DNA of 64,000 nucleotides. Source: Cryomorphaceae bacterium. GTDB taxonomy: Bacteria > Bacteroidota > Bacteroidia > Flavobacteriales > Schleiferiaceae. The translations under genes and the position numbers were made by a program. The stretch covers positions 1 through 64,000 of the forward strand of contig JAFMBM010000003.1 in assembly GCA_017858515.1 (NCBI GenBank), written 5' to 3'. Positions 37,415 through 45,251 of this stretch are shown here, piece after piece. How positions within the stretch are numbered: the stretch's first letter is position 1; each line of letters starts with the position of its first letter. The notes below the pieces were generated by a model. It did no database searches. It was not told the origin of the DNA and saw only the letters and a list, made by a program, of their open reading frames with translations.

Positions 37415-38455
37415 ATGACAAGCAAAGAAGAAAAACTGCAAGACTTTGATGCCAATGGACTTGCTTTAAGCGGACAACTCTATGGCCTGCCCTTTACTCC
37501 AGAAGAATGTGAAATTGTACTAATCCAAGCTCCTTGGGAAGCAACAGTATCTTATCGAACCGGCACTGCGGGTGGTCCAAAAGCTATTCTCGATGCCTCT
37601 GCGCAAGTAGATCTTTATGATTCTTTCTTGTCAGATGGTTGGAAACGAGGATTTGCATTCTTACCCGAAGATTTGGGATTATCCGAGCTTAGTTTTAAAG
37701 CTAGGGAACAAGCAGAAATACAACTCGATGCCTTAAGTAATGGCGAATCGAATTCTGAGGCGGTAGACTTTGTAAATCAGTCTTGTATAAACATGATTGA
37801 TCTCATTAAAAATAAAGCCACTACTTGGTTAGAACAGGGCAAAATAGTTGGCTTGGTTGGAGGAGATCACAGTACTCCGCTAGGACTAATGAAAAGCATA
37901 GCGAAAAAATATCCTTCATTTGGAATCCTTCAGATAGACGCTCATATGGATTTGAGAAAGGCATTTGAAGACTTCAAATATTCCCATGCCTCCATCATGT
38001 ATAATGCATTAGAAGAAATTCCAGCTATCAGTAAACTCGTTCAGGTAGGAATTAGAGATTATTGCATAGAAGAAGTGGAGTATGCTCATTCAAATAGAGT
38101 TGTCTACTTTTTAGATTCAGCCGCTAAGAAAAAGCAACTCATGGGTTCTAGTTGGAGTGAAATAGTGGATACTATTATTTCAAGCCTTCCTGAAAACGTT
38201 TATATAAGCTTTGACATCGATGGACTCGAGCCCTCCTTATGTCCGAATACTGGCACCCCAGTCCCAGGTGGTTTACGGTGGGAGGAAGCGATTTATCTTC
38301 TAGAGGAGTTGGTTTTGAGTAAGAAAAGAATTGTTGGATTTGATTTGAATGAAGTCACTCCTGCAACCGATAATGAATGGGATGCTTCAGTAGGTGCACG
38401 TTTACTTTTTAAGCTGTGCAACTTAGCCATAGCGAGTAAAGAATCTCTGTCTTAA
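37415..38455 (+). CDS. Arginase/agmatinase/formimidoylglutamase family hydrolase
   Basis: The 346-residue enzyme has the ureohydrolase metal-binding motifs: GGDHSTPLGLM, QIDAHMDLR and SFDIDGLEPSLCPNTGTPVPGGL, which bind the dimanganese centre. An N-terminal stretch of about 60 residues and an insertion around 95-135 make it longer than classical arginases (about 300 residues). The substrate (arginine, agmatine, formimidoylglutamate or other guanidino compound) cannot be read from the motifs. The stop overlaps that of the converging DAHP synthase gene by 4 bases. ATG 37415 is preferred; the ORF track begins inside the previous gene. Confidence 0.88.
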   Translation: MTSKEEKLQDFDANGLALSGQLYGLPFTPEECEIVLIQAPWEATVSYRTGTAGGPKAILDASAQVDLYDSFLSDGWKRGFAFLPEDLGLSELSFKAREQAEIQLDALSNGESNSEAVDFVNQSCINMIDLIKNKATTWLEQGKIVGLVGGDHSTPLGLMKSIAKKYPSFGILQIDAHMDLRKAFEDFKYSHASIMYNALEEIPAISKLVQVGIRDYCIEEVEYAHSNRVVYFLDSAAKKKQLMGSSWSEIVDTIISSLPENVYISFDIDGLEPSLCPNTGTPVPGGLRWEEAIYLLEELVLSKKRIVGFDLNEVTPATDNEWDASVGARLLFKLCNLAIASKESLS

Positions 38456-39540
38456 TCGGAGTTGCGTTTATTCAATATTCGAACCTGTTCTTCGAGAGCA
38501 TTTTTATGAATCACTCGAAATAACTCGTGAATCATACTGGACGAAAGCTTACTCTCATTTGCGGCTTGTTTTCGTGTTTCAACAATTTCCATCCATCTTT
38601 TTAATTGAAAGATAGCTAGGTTGTGTTTATCCTTTTCATTCGCAATTTCCCTTATAATCTCTAATCGCTTGGCTACAATTTGAATTAATTCATGGTCTAC
38701 TTCATCTATTTGAGCCCTCAATTTTTGTAACTCATTCGACACCAAAATATTACCATTGATCTGATCACGAATAGTCAAACTGGCTATCACCTCTTTTAAT
38801 CGCTTTGGTGTTAGTTGTTGATCTGCATCACTCAGTGCTCTTTCAGGATTATTATGTGCCTCAACCATTAATCCGTCTAGACCGAGATCAAGTGCAATTT
38901 GACAAACTTCTGGCACCAATGCTCTTTTTCCAGCGATATGGCTCGGATCGCAAAGAATAGGAACTTCTGGAACTCTTTCCCTTAATTCTACAGCCAGTTC
39001 CCAACCCGCCTCATTTCTATAAGGTGAAGCCGCCAAACTGAAATAACCTCTATGAACCGCTCCGATTGACTGAATACCAACCTGCTCAAAGCGCTCCAGT
39101 GCACCTATCCATAAATTTATTTCTGGATGAATTGGATTCTTCACCAGTACATTGACATCCGCCCCACGCATTGCTTCTGCCAATTCTTGCACATAAATAG
39201 GGTTCACTGTTGTTCTAGCCCCAATCCAAAGTATAGACACCCCTGCCTTTAAACAGGCCTCTACATGCTCCGTTTTGGCTACCTCTGCTGCAACAGGAAG
39301 TCCAAGTTCATTTCCGGCTTCAATTAGCCAGGGAAGAGACTGTTCGCCAATCCCCTCAAAGCTGCCTGGTCTAGTTCTCGGCTTCCATATTCCGGCTCTC
39401 AAACCAAAAAGTCCAGGAATAGCGGCTAATTCCCTGCTCGTTTCTAAAACTTGTTCATAGCTTTCAGCGCTGCAAGGCCCTGCAATGAGCATTGGACTAT
39501 TACCATTTGACCTGAAGAAAGACTCCTTTTTAAGTACCAT
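38452..39540 (-). CDS. Bifunctional DAHP synthase / chorismate mutase (type II)
   Basis: The 362-residue protein fuses an N-terminal type I-beta DAHP synthase (about 15-260; AGPCSAESYEQVLETSREL, LRAGIWKPRTRPGSFEG, CDPSHIAGKR) to a C-terminal AroQ chorismate mutase (about 270-350; ELQKLRAQIDEVDHELIQIVAKRLEIIREI). It catalyses the first shikimate step and the branch step to prephenate. In such fusions the mutase domain often makes the synthase sensitive to prephenate or chorismate. rsmI lies 21 bases upstream on the same strand, so the two may be co-transcribed. Confidence 0.94.
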   Translation of the reverse strand: MVLKKESFFRSNGNSPMLIAGPCSAESYEQVLETSRELAAIPGLFGLRAGIWKPRTRPGSFEGIGEQSLPWLIEAGNELGLPVAAEVAKTEHVEACLKAGVSILWIGARTTVNPIYVQELAEAMRGADVNVLVKNPIHPEINLWIGALERFEQVGIQSIGAVHRGYFSLAASPYRNEAGWELAVELRERVPEVPILCDPSHIAGKRALVPEVCQIALDLGLDGLMVEAHNNPERALSDADQQLTPKRLKEVIASLTIRDQINGNILVSNELQKLRAQIDEVDHELIQIVAKRLEIIREIANEKDKHNLAIFQLKRWMEIVETRKQAANESKLSSSMIHELFRVIHKNALEEQVRILNKRNSD

Positions 39541-39561
39541 ATATTCTTAACATTCAATTGC

Positions 39562-40257
39562 CTATTCCGTTCTCAATTCAGCGGATTTTTTCGGCAAACC
39601 TCCCACGACCACCACAATCTCCCCTTTAGGAGCGACCGATTCGAAATGAACGATTAGGTCTTGTAAACTTCCTCTTTTATGCTCTTCAAACAACTTAGTA
39701 AGTTCTCTACTAACGGCAACCTTTCTATCCAAGCCGAAAAAAGGCACCATCTCTTTTAAAGTTCTGAGAAGCCTATGCGGAGCTTCATAAAAGACTATCG
39801 TTCGCTGTTCCATGGAGAGCAACTCTAGTTTTGATGATTTTCCTTTCTTGGCTGGAAGGAATCCCTCAAAAATAAAGCGATCACATGGAAGGCCAGAGGC
39901 AACCAAAGCTGGAATAAAAGCCACTGGACCAGGAAGGCATTCTATTTCTATTCCCTGCTCTATGCATGCCCTTACTAATAGATAACCTGGATCAGAAATT
40001 GCAGGGGTACCTGCATCTGAAACTAATCCGACCTTCTGACCGTTCTTAATTAAACCGATGTATTGGTCTAGTACCTTGTGTTCGTTGTTTAAATGGAAAC
40101 TCTTCAAGGGTTTAGAAATGCCAAAACGTTTGAGTAAAATCCCAGTGTTCCGCGTATCTTCCGCTAAGATTATATCCATCTCTTCTAGTATGCGCAAACT
40201 ACGCGGTGAAGCATCCTCCAAATTTCCAATTGGAGTTGGTACAAGAAATAATTTCAT
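39562..40257 (-). CDS. rsmI: 16S rRNA (cytidine-1402 2'-O) methyltransferase
   Basis: The 231-residue protein starts MKLFLVPTPIGNLEDASPRSL, the diagnostic RsmI opening. It has DTRNTGILLKRFGI, GLVSDAGTPAISDPGYLLV, the SAM-binding ECLPGPVAFIPALVASGLP and FEGFLPAKKGKS. It methylates C1402 in the decoding centre. ATG 40257 is fixed by this motif; the ORF track adds 57 residues antisense to the next gene. Confidence 0.97.
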   Translation of the reverse strand: MKLFLVPTPIGNLEDASPRSLRILEEMDIILAEDTRNTGILLKRFGISKPLKSFHLNNEHKVLDQYIGLIKNGQKVGLVSDAGTPAISDPGYLLVRACIEQGIEIECLPGPVAFIPALVASGLPCDRFIFEGFLPAKKGKSSKLELLSMEQRTIVFYEAPHRLLRTLKEMVPFFGLDRKVAVSRELTKLFEEHKRGSLQDLIVHFESVAPKGEIVVVVGGLPKKSAELRTE

Positions 40258-40723
40258 TAATGCAAAGATCGCATGTGGATTGGTGTTCTTGTTTCTTTTT
40301 GGCTCTTTTAAATTAAATGCACAAGAAGAGCAACCGATTGATAAGGTTTTAAAAGTTCTTTCTTCTCCTTCTAGTGCTATGCCTGAAAAAGCTATTTCCA
40401 TTTTGGAAAGCCATAGCTGGGAAGCCATTGCCTATTGGGACCCTGGAACTGAAGCCATTGTGACCAATTTATTTGAGGCCGTTCCGGATGTTTATCGATT
40501 TGACCGAGGAAACTTTAAAATCTTTCTACAAACACAAGGTGGAAAACCACAAACGGTAAACGGGAAGTATACCCTATTTGGATCTGAAATTCAGCTATTC
40601 AAAAAAGATCAAAATGAGATTATAGATCGTTGGAAGGTTCTCTTCTTAAGCAATGAGTACCTTGCATTGGATATGGGAGATTTGCATGTCTTTTTCGTTC
40701 TCCCCGACAACGATCCGTTTTAA
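40190..40723 (+). CDS. Small secreted protein, lipocalin-like; start uncertain
   Basis: A signal peptide is clear (NAKIACGLVFLFLFGSFKLNA|QEE), followed by a ~145-residue body with predicted beta strands (TVNGKYTLFGSEIQLFKKD, RWKVLFLSNEYLALDMGDLHVFFVL) that recall small lipocalin-like proteins. The family is not recognised. The only in-frame ATG close by is 40190, which would add 22 residues antisense to rsmI. The signal peptide itself starts at an ATT codon (40256). The next NTG codons (40280, 40283) would cut the n-region. The gene body is well supported; the start is not. Confidence 0.7.
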   Translation: MRKLRGEASSKFPIGVGTRNNFINAKIACGLVFLFLFGSFKLNAQEEQPIDKVLKVLSSPSSAMPEKAISILESHSWEAIAYWDPGTEAIVTNLFEAVPDVYRFDRGNFKIFLQTQGGKPQTVNGKYTLFGSEIQLFKKDQNEIIDRWKVLFLSNEYLALDMGDLHVFFVLPDNDPF

Positions 40724-40748
40724 TAATTTTACAACAAAGGCAACATAA

Positions 40749-41153
40749 ATGGCTATTCAGAAAAACAATGTCGAGATCAGTCGATTGCAAAAAGAAATTG
40801 CATCTTATCTAACCTTAGGTTCCACTGAAGTAATCTTTGAATTTGATGAATCCTCAACTTCAGTGCGCTTGAATTTAATTACGGTTAACCCCAGACACAA
40901 TCAATCCTTCTTATTTCATTTGGTTGAAGGGCATAGCGAAGTAGAATGTCTTAAAGAAATGTTGGAGTACGTCAAGACCTACAAGGAAAAAAGAAGTAGC
41001 TACACTATACAATGGAGTTCTAAAATGGAAAATGAACTTCAAACTTCTTATTTCCGCGCGAAAGATATACCCGAAGCTATCGAAAAGCTTCAATTTGGAA
41101 GGGATCCTAATAGCCTTATTATTTTCAGCGTTGTTTTAAATCCAATGAGCTAA
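40749..41153 (+). CDS. Conserved-looking hypothetical protein, cytoplasmic
   Basis: The 134-residue protein has no signal peptide or membrane helix. It reads as an alpha/beta protein with regular strands (EVIFEFDESSTSVRLNLITVN, SYTIQWSSKM) and a helix-rich C-terminal part, ending in a strand (NSLIIFSVVLNPM). I do not recognise the family. It follows the small secreted protein by 25 bases on the same strand and could share its transcript. Confidence 0.75.
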   Translation: MAIQKNNVEISRLQKEIASYLTLGSTEVIFEFDESSTSVRLNLITVNPRHNQSFLFHLVEGHSEVECLKEMLEYVKTYKEKRSSYTIQWSSKMENELQTSYFRAKDIPEAIEKLQFGRDPNSLIIFSVVLNPMS

Positions 41154-41208
41154 TTTCAAGTGATTTTTCTTACAATATTATCAAGCGAAAAACCATTTAA
41201 CTAAATGA

Positions 41209-41240
41209 TTTGCAGACCTTAATAAATTTTCCTACTTTCA
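41209..41240 (+). promoter_or_regulatory. Possible promoter for the 32-residue membrane peptide gene
   Basis: TTTG (41209-41212) and TACTTTCA (41233-41240) are separated by 20 bases. The -7 element has two mismatches in its last two positions. It would give a leader of about 20 bases before ATG 41265. Confidence 0.35.
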
Positions 41241-41264
41241 TCACGCAAGAAGATGAGAAGTTAA

Positions 41265-41363
41265 ATGGAAATGACAAACAAAACAAAAGCAACAATACAG
41301 ATTGGTGGTGTGGTAGCCCTGATTGCTGGTATCGTGGCATTAGCCGTAATTTTAGCCACTTGA
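41265..41363 (+). CDS. 32-residue single-pass membrane peptide
   Basis: This short ORF is absent from the ORF track. It encodes MEMTNKTKATIQIGG followed by a continuous hydrophobic helix (VVALIAGIVALAVILAT) ending at TGA. A charged N terminus and one 20-residue hydrophobic span make it a typical small membrane protein. A promoter-like pair lies upstream, GAGAAG precedes the ATG, and the TerB/DnaJ gene begins 64 bases downstream on the same strand. A second in-frame ATG at 41271 is an alternative start. Chance is possible at this length, but uninterrupted hydrophobic coding after a start codon and promoter is suggestive. Confidence 0.5.
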   Translation: MEMTNKTKATIQIGGVVALIAGIVALAVILAT

Positions 41364-41427
41364 GAGAGCTGTGTCCTTTAGATTCTAAAGCATCTACTAT
41401 CCTCAGGACAAGAATTAGGATAGCAAG

Positions 41428-42174
41428 GTGAATCAGTATCTAAAATGGATGATTGCTGGTGGTCTAGGTTGGGCTTTTGCAGGTCCAGTTGGTCTGATAT
41501 TGGGTATTGCTCTAGGCAACATTATTGAAACATATTCTAATTCAAACAAAGAGAATGAGTCTGATTCTCCCAAAAGAAAACTAAAAGAATACTCCCAACC
41601 AGGAGATTTTGAAATTAGTCTATTAATACTTTCTGCCGTTGTAATTAAGGCTGATGGTATTTCAAAAACAGAGGAGCTCGATTACGTTAGAAGGTATTTC
41701 GCCAAAATGTACGGAGCTAGAAGAGCTAATGAGAGTTTTGCTCTATTCAAAGAAATCATTAATCAGCCAATCTCTATTCACAGCGTATGCTCTCAGATAA
41801 GAGGTCATATGTCTCATGCAGGTAGATTACAATTGATTTATTTTCTATTCGGCTTGGCTAAGTCTGATGGTATCGTTAGCAACGATGAAGTTAATATTAT
41901 TCAGAAAATTGCGAACTACTTGTATATCAACGACAAAGACTTTTTGTCCATTCGTTCTATGTATTATGTTAAGAGCGCCCATCATTACGAGGTCTTAGAA
42001 ATCAATCCTGAAGTGAACGATGATGAAGTTAAAAGAGCTTACAGACGCATGGTATTAAAATTCCACCCCGACAAGGTCGAAGGTTTGGGAGAAGAAGTCC
42101 GAAAAGGTGCTCAAGAGAAGTTCCTACAAATTCAGTTAGCTTATGAAGAAATTAAAAAAGAACGCGGTCTCTAG
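41428..42174 (+). CDS. TerB-like and DnaJ-domain membrane protein (DjlA-like)
   Basis: The 248-residue protein has an N-terminal glycine-rich membrane helix (KWMIAGGLGWAFAGPVGLILGIALGN), a TerB/DjlA-type helical domain (about 45-170; ILSAVVIKADGISKTEELDYVR, LAKSDGIVSNDEVNIIQKIA) and a C-terminal J domain with the HPD motif (YRRMVLKFHPDKVEG). That is the order of DjlA, a membrane-anchored DnaK co-chaperone. I use the GTG at 41428, preceded by AGGA, because the next ATG would trim the membrane helix. No dnaK is in this window. Confidence 0.9.
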   Translation: MNQYLKWMIAGGLGWAFAGPVGLILGIALGNIIETYSNSNKENESDSPKRKLKEYSQPGDFEISLLILSAVVIKADGISKTEELDYVRRYFAKMYGARRANESFALFKEIINQPISIHSVCSQIRGHMSHAGRLQLIYFLFGLAKSDGIVSNDEVNIIQKIANYLYINDKDFLSIRSMYYVKSAHHYEVLEINPEVNDDEVKRAYRRMVLKFHPDKVEGLGEEVRKGAQEKFLQIQLAYEEIKKERGL

Positions 42175-42355
42175 CTGTCATTAAGCACACTAGTAACTAA
42201 GGTAGTCAACAATTAAAGCGGATCAGAAGGCATCGCTCGGATGACAAATAGCCTTACTCCATAAGCTTCATACAAACCTCCCATGTCTATTTTTATGTTC
42301 TCAGTTGACCTTCCAATTCCGAAATAGGCCAACATATACTTATCACGTAAAGAGC

Positions 42356-42390
42356 AAAAAAATTCCCCTCGTATTGAGGGGAATTTTTTT
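42356..42390. terminator. Terminator after the act-cox operon
   Basis: A 15-bp perfect stem (AAAAAAATTCCCCTC and complement, five-base loop) has an A-run on one side and a T-run on the other. It lies directly after the coxA stop and can also stop transcription coming from the TerB/DnaJ gene. The 181 bases between that gene and the hairpin hold nothing I recognise. Confidence 0.9.
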
Positions 42391-42392
42391 GC

Positions 42393-44201
42393 TTAATGTG
42401 TCTCTTCTTCGCCAGGACCGAGTGGAATTGTTTGGGGCACAAAGTCCTCATCCATTCCTGGTTTACTGTAATCATAAGCCCAACGGTGTACGGTAGGCAA
42501 CTCTCCTGGCCAATTACCATGTATATGCTCCACAGGAGCAGTCCACTCTAAAGTATTTGATTTCCATGGATTTTGCGCTGATCTTTTTCCTCTGAACATA
42601 CTGTAGAAGAAATTGAAAAAGAAAATACCTTGTGCAATTGCACCCAAGATAGCGAAATTGCTAATTAATATGTTAATATCTGCAAGGTCATCAAACATTG
42701 GAAACGCCGTGTTGGTGTAATAACGTCTTGGTAAACCTGCCATTCCTAGAAAGTGCATTGGAAAGAACACTCCATAAGCACTAATGAAAGTGAGCCAGAA
42801 GTGAAAATATCCCATAGTCTTATTCATTCTACGTCCCCACATTCTTGGGAACCAATGGTAAATACCAGCGAACATTCCAAATATGGCTGAAAGACCCATC
42901 ACAATATGGAAATGGGCTACGACAAAGTATGTATCATGAACATTAATATCTAGAGCAGAATCACCCAAGATAATCCCAGTTAAACCTCCAGTTATAAAAG
43001 TACTTACCAGCGCAATAGAAAACAACATCGCAGGGGTAAACCTGATATTTCCCTTCCAAAGAGTAGTTATATAGTTGAATGCCTTAACTGCAGATGGAAT
43101 TGCAATCAATAAAGTTGTAAACGTAAATACAGATCCTAAGAATGGATTCATTCCTGTTACAAACATATGATGCCCCCAAACTATAAAGCTTAAGAATGCA
43201 ATTGCCAAAATAGATCCAACCATTGCCCTATAACCAAAAATAGGTTTTCTAGAATTGGTTGCAATTACTTCAGAGGTAATACCCAATGCTGGCAACAAAA
43301 TAATATATACCTCCGGGTGTCCGAGGAACCAAAACAAATGTTGAAATAGTACTGGACTTCCGCCAGCATGATCCAAAACTTCTCCGCCTATGAAAATATC
43401 ACTCAGATAAAAACTTGTACCCATGCTACGGTCAAAAACCAACAACAACGCAGCAGATAAGAGAACAGGGAAAGAAAGTACACCAAGAATAGCTGTAACA
43501 AAGAACGCCCAAATGGTAAGAGGTAGTCGAGTCATACTCATCCCCTTTGTTCTCAAGTTCAACACTGTAACAATATAATTCAATGCCCCTAGAAGCGAAC
43601 TAACAATAAACAAGGTCATACTAACCAACCAAAGAGTCATTCCCGCTCCAGAACCAGGTATAGCTTGAGGTAAAGCGCTTAGAGGCGGATATACCGTCCA
43701 ACCAGCACTTGCAGGCCCGCTAGTCACGAACAAGCTAATCACCATTATAACACTAGAAACAAAGAAAAACCAATAGGATAGCATATTCATAAATCCACTG
43801 GCCATGTCTCTTGCACCAATTTGAAGTGGAATCAAAAGATTTGAAAATGTTCCGCTCAAACCAGCCGTAAGAACGAAGAACACCATGATGGTACCATGAA
43901 TAGTAACGAGAGCCAAATAAATACTAGAATCCATAACACCATCAGGCGCCCACTTGCCCAGCAGTTTTTCTAATATAGGAAATCCTTGTTCTGGCCATGC
44001 TAGTTGAAGGCGGAATAATACCGACATCATCATACCAATGGTTCCCATAACAATACCTGTTAAGAGGAACTGCTTAGCAATCATTTTATGATCTTGGCTG
44101 AATACGTAGGTATTCCAAAAATTTGCCTCGTGATGGTGATCATCATGAGAGTGATCGTGCGTATCTGTGTGCATTGTTTCTGCTGATTGGATATCTGACA
44201 T
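42393..44201 (-). CDS. coxA: Cytochrome c oxidase subunit I
   Basis: The 602-residue protein has twelve or more membrane helices and the haem-copper oxidase signatures: the CuB/Tyr helix WFLGHPEVYIILLPALGI (His-Tyr cross-link), the HH pair WGHHMFVTGMNP, and the haem-ligand helix HDTYFVVAHFHIVMGL. The presence of HPEVY places it in the A-type (aa3-like) family. The N terminus carries a histidine-rich stretch (HTDTHDHSHDDHHHE). It is the last gene of the act-cox operon and receives electrons through the adjoining CoxB. Confidence 0.96.
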   Translation of the reverse strand: MSDIQSAETMHTDTHDHSHDDHHHEANFWNTYVFSQDHKMIAKQFLLTGIVMGTIGMMMSVLFRLQLAWPEQGFPILEKLLGKWAPDGVMDSSIYLALVTIHGTIMVFFVLTAGLSGTFSNLLIPLQIGARDMASGFMNMLSYWFFFVSSVIMVISLFVTSGPASAGWTVYPPLSALPQAIPGSGAGMTLWLVSMTLFIVSSLLGALNYIVTVLNLRTKGMSMTRLPLTIWAFFVTAILGVLSFPVLLSAALLLVFDRSMGTSFYLSDIFIGGEVLDHAGGSPVLFQHLFWFLGHPEVYIILLPALGITSEVIATNSRKPIFGYRAMVGSILAIAFLSFIVWGHHMFVTGMNPFLGSVFTFTTLLIAIPSAVKAFNYITTLWKGNIRFTPAMLFSIALVSTFITGGLTGIILGDSALDINVHDTYFVVAHFHIVMGLSAIFGMFAGIYHWFPRMWGRRMNKTMGYFHFWLTFISAYGVFFPMHFLGMAGLPRRYYTNTAFPMFDDLADINILISNFAILGAIAQGIFFFNFFYSMFRGKRSAQNPWKSNTLEWTAPVEHIHGNWPGELPTVHRWAYDYSKPGMDEDFVPQTIPLGPGEEETH

Positions 44202-44213
44202 ATCAATCCAGTA

Positions 44214-45239
44214 TTAAAGCGTTTCTGCGAAAGTTTTCTGAGAGCTCATCCAGTTATCAAACTCCTCTTGACTTTCGACAACTATTTTCATTTGCATATT
44301 GTAGTGAGCTGAACCACAAATTTTATTACATAATAAAACGTAATCAAACTCATAAAGTTCTTCTCCTTTTGCCTTACGTATAGCATTAATTGTAGCCGTC
44401 TTAGCGATTACATCTTGCTCCTTACGCATCTCTACAGTAGTTACATCTGGTGTTACTGCAAACTGTGTTACAGCACCCGGTACACAATTCATCTGTACAC
44501 GAAAATGAGGCATAAAAGCCGAGTGGATCACATCCTGTGCTCTAAATCTAAAGAGGACCGGTTTACCAACTGGTAAATGAAGTTCCGTTGTAACGATATC
44601 GTCTAATGAAGCCCCATCAGTATCATCTACCCCTAAAACATTCACTCCTGCAATATTGCGGACGTTTGCATAACCCAACTGGTTATCTGCACCTGAGTAT
44701 CTAGCATTCCAACCAAACTGTTTTGCGTAAATCTCCACAATCATTGGTTCTTCATCTTCAGGCCTAAACATGGTAGAATTCCACGTGGATAAACCATATA
44801 GAATCAATCCAGCTAAAACTATAGCGGGAATAAATGTCCAAATTAATTCCAACTTATCATTGTGCGATACAAACGTAGCCCTATTCGCTTTTTTACCCTT
44901 GTATTTGAAAGCAAAGTAAAACAGCAATGGCTGTGTAACGACGAACATTGCCGTTATTACAATCATAGAAATCGCCATTAAGTTATCCACCTCCTTTCCG
45001 TGAACCGAAGCAGACTTTGGCAACATCACTTCCCAATACGACGCTGACATCCAAATAAACGTTATGAACATGCCAAACATGAATATCAGCATGTACCAAC
45101 CTTGACGTTTGTTGTCGTCATCGGTTATCTCATTCTCATCCTTTCCCTTTAGGGCGTTTGAGATTTCGAAAATTCGAACAGCCTGACCTATTGCAACACC
45201 TGCAAGGACTAGAACTATAATAATTAAAAGTGCGCTCAT
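44214..45239 (-). CDS. coxB: Cytochrome c oxidase subunit II
   Basis: The 341-residue protein has about four N-terminal hydrophobic segments, then a cupredoxin domain with the CuA site LLCNKICGSAHYNMQM (Cys-x3-Cys-x3-His-x2-Met) and the first ligand His in QDVIHSAFMPHFRVQMN. Only the last two helices belong to the canonical subunit II hairpin; the first two look like an extension. There is no fused cytochrome c domain, so electrons must come directly from alternative complex III or a separate cytochrome. It lies 12 bases upstream of coxA. Confidence 0.95.
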   Translation of the reverse strand: MSALLIIIVLVLAGVAIGQAVRIFEISNALKGKDENEITDDDNKRQGWYMLIFMFGMFITFIWMSASYWEVMLPKSASVHGKEVDNLMAISMIVITAMFVVTQPLLFYFAFKYKGKKANRATFVSHNDKLELIWTFIPAIVLAGLILYGLSTWNSTMFRPEDEEPMIVEIYAKQFGWNARYSGADNQLGYANVRNIAGVNVLGVDDTDGASLDDIVTTELHLPVGKPVLFRFRAQDVIHSAFMPHFRVQMNCVPGAVTQFAVTPDVTTVEMRKEQDVIAKTATINAIRKAKGEELYEFDYVLLCNKICGSAHYNMQMKIVVESQEEFDNWMSSQKTFAETL

Positions 45240-45251
45240 CTATAGAGGATC

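Noticed and set aside
37415-38455. Naming the arginase-family enzyme as formimidoylglutamase (HutG)
   Set aside because: The metal motifs fit several substrates, and no histidine-degradation genes are in the window.
41210-41431. 73-residue plus-strand ORF
   Set aside because: It overlaps the 32-residue membrane peptide in another frame and reads as chance sequence (Asn-, Arg- and Trp-rich).
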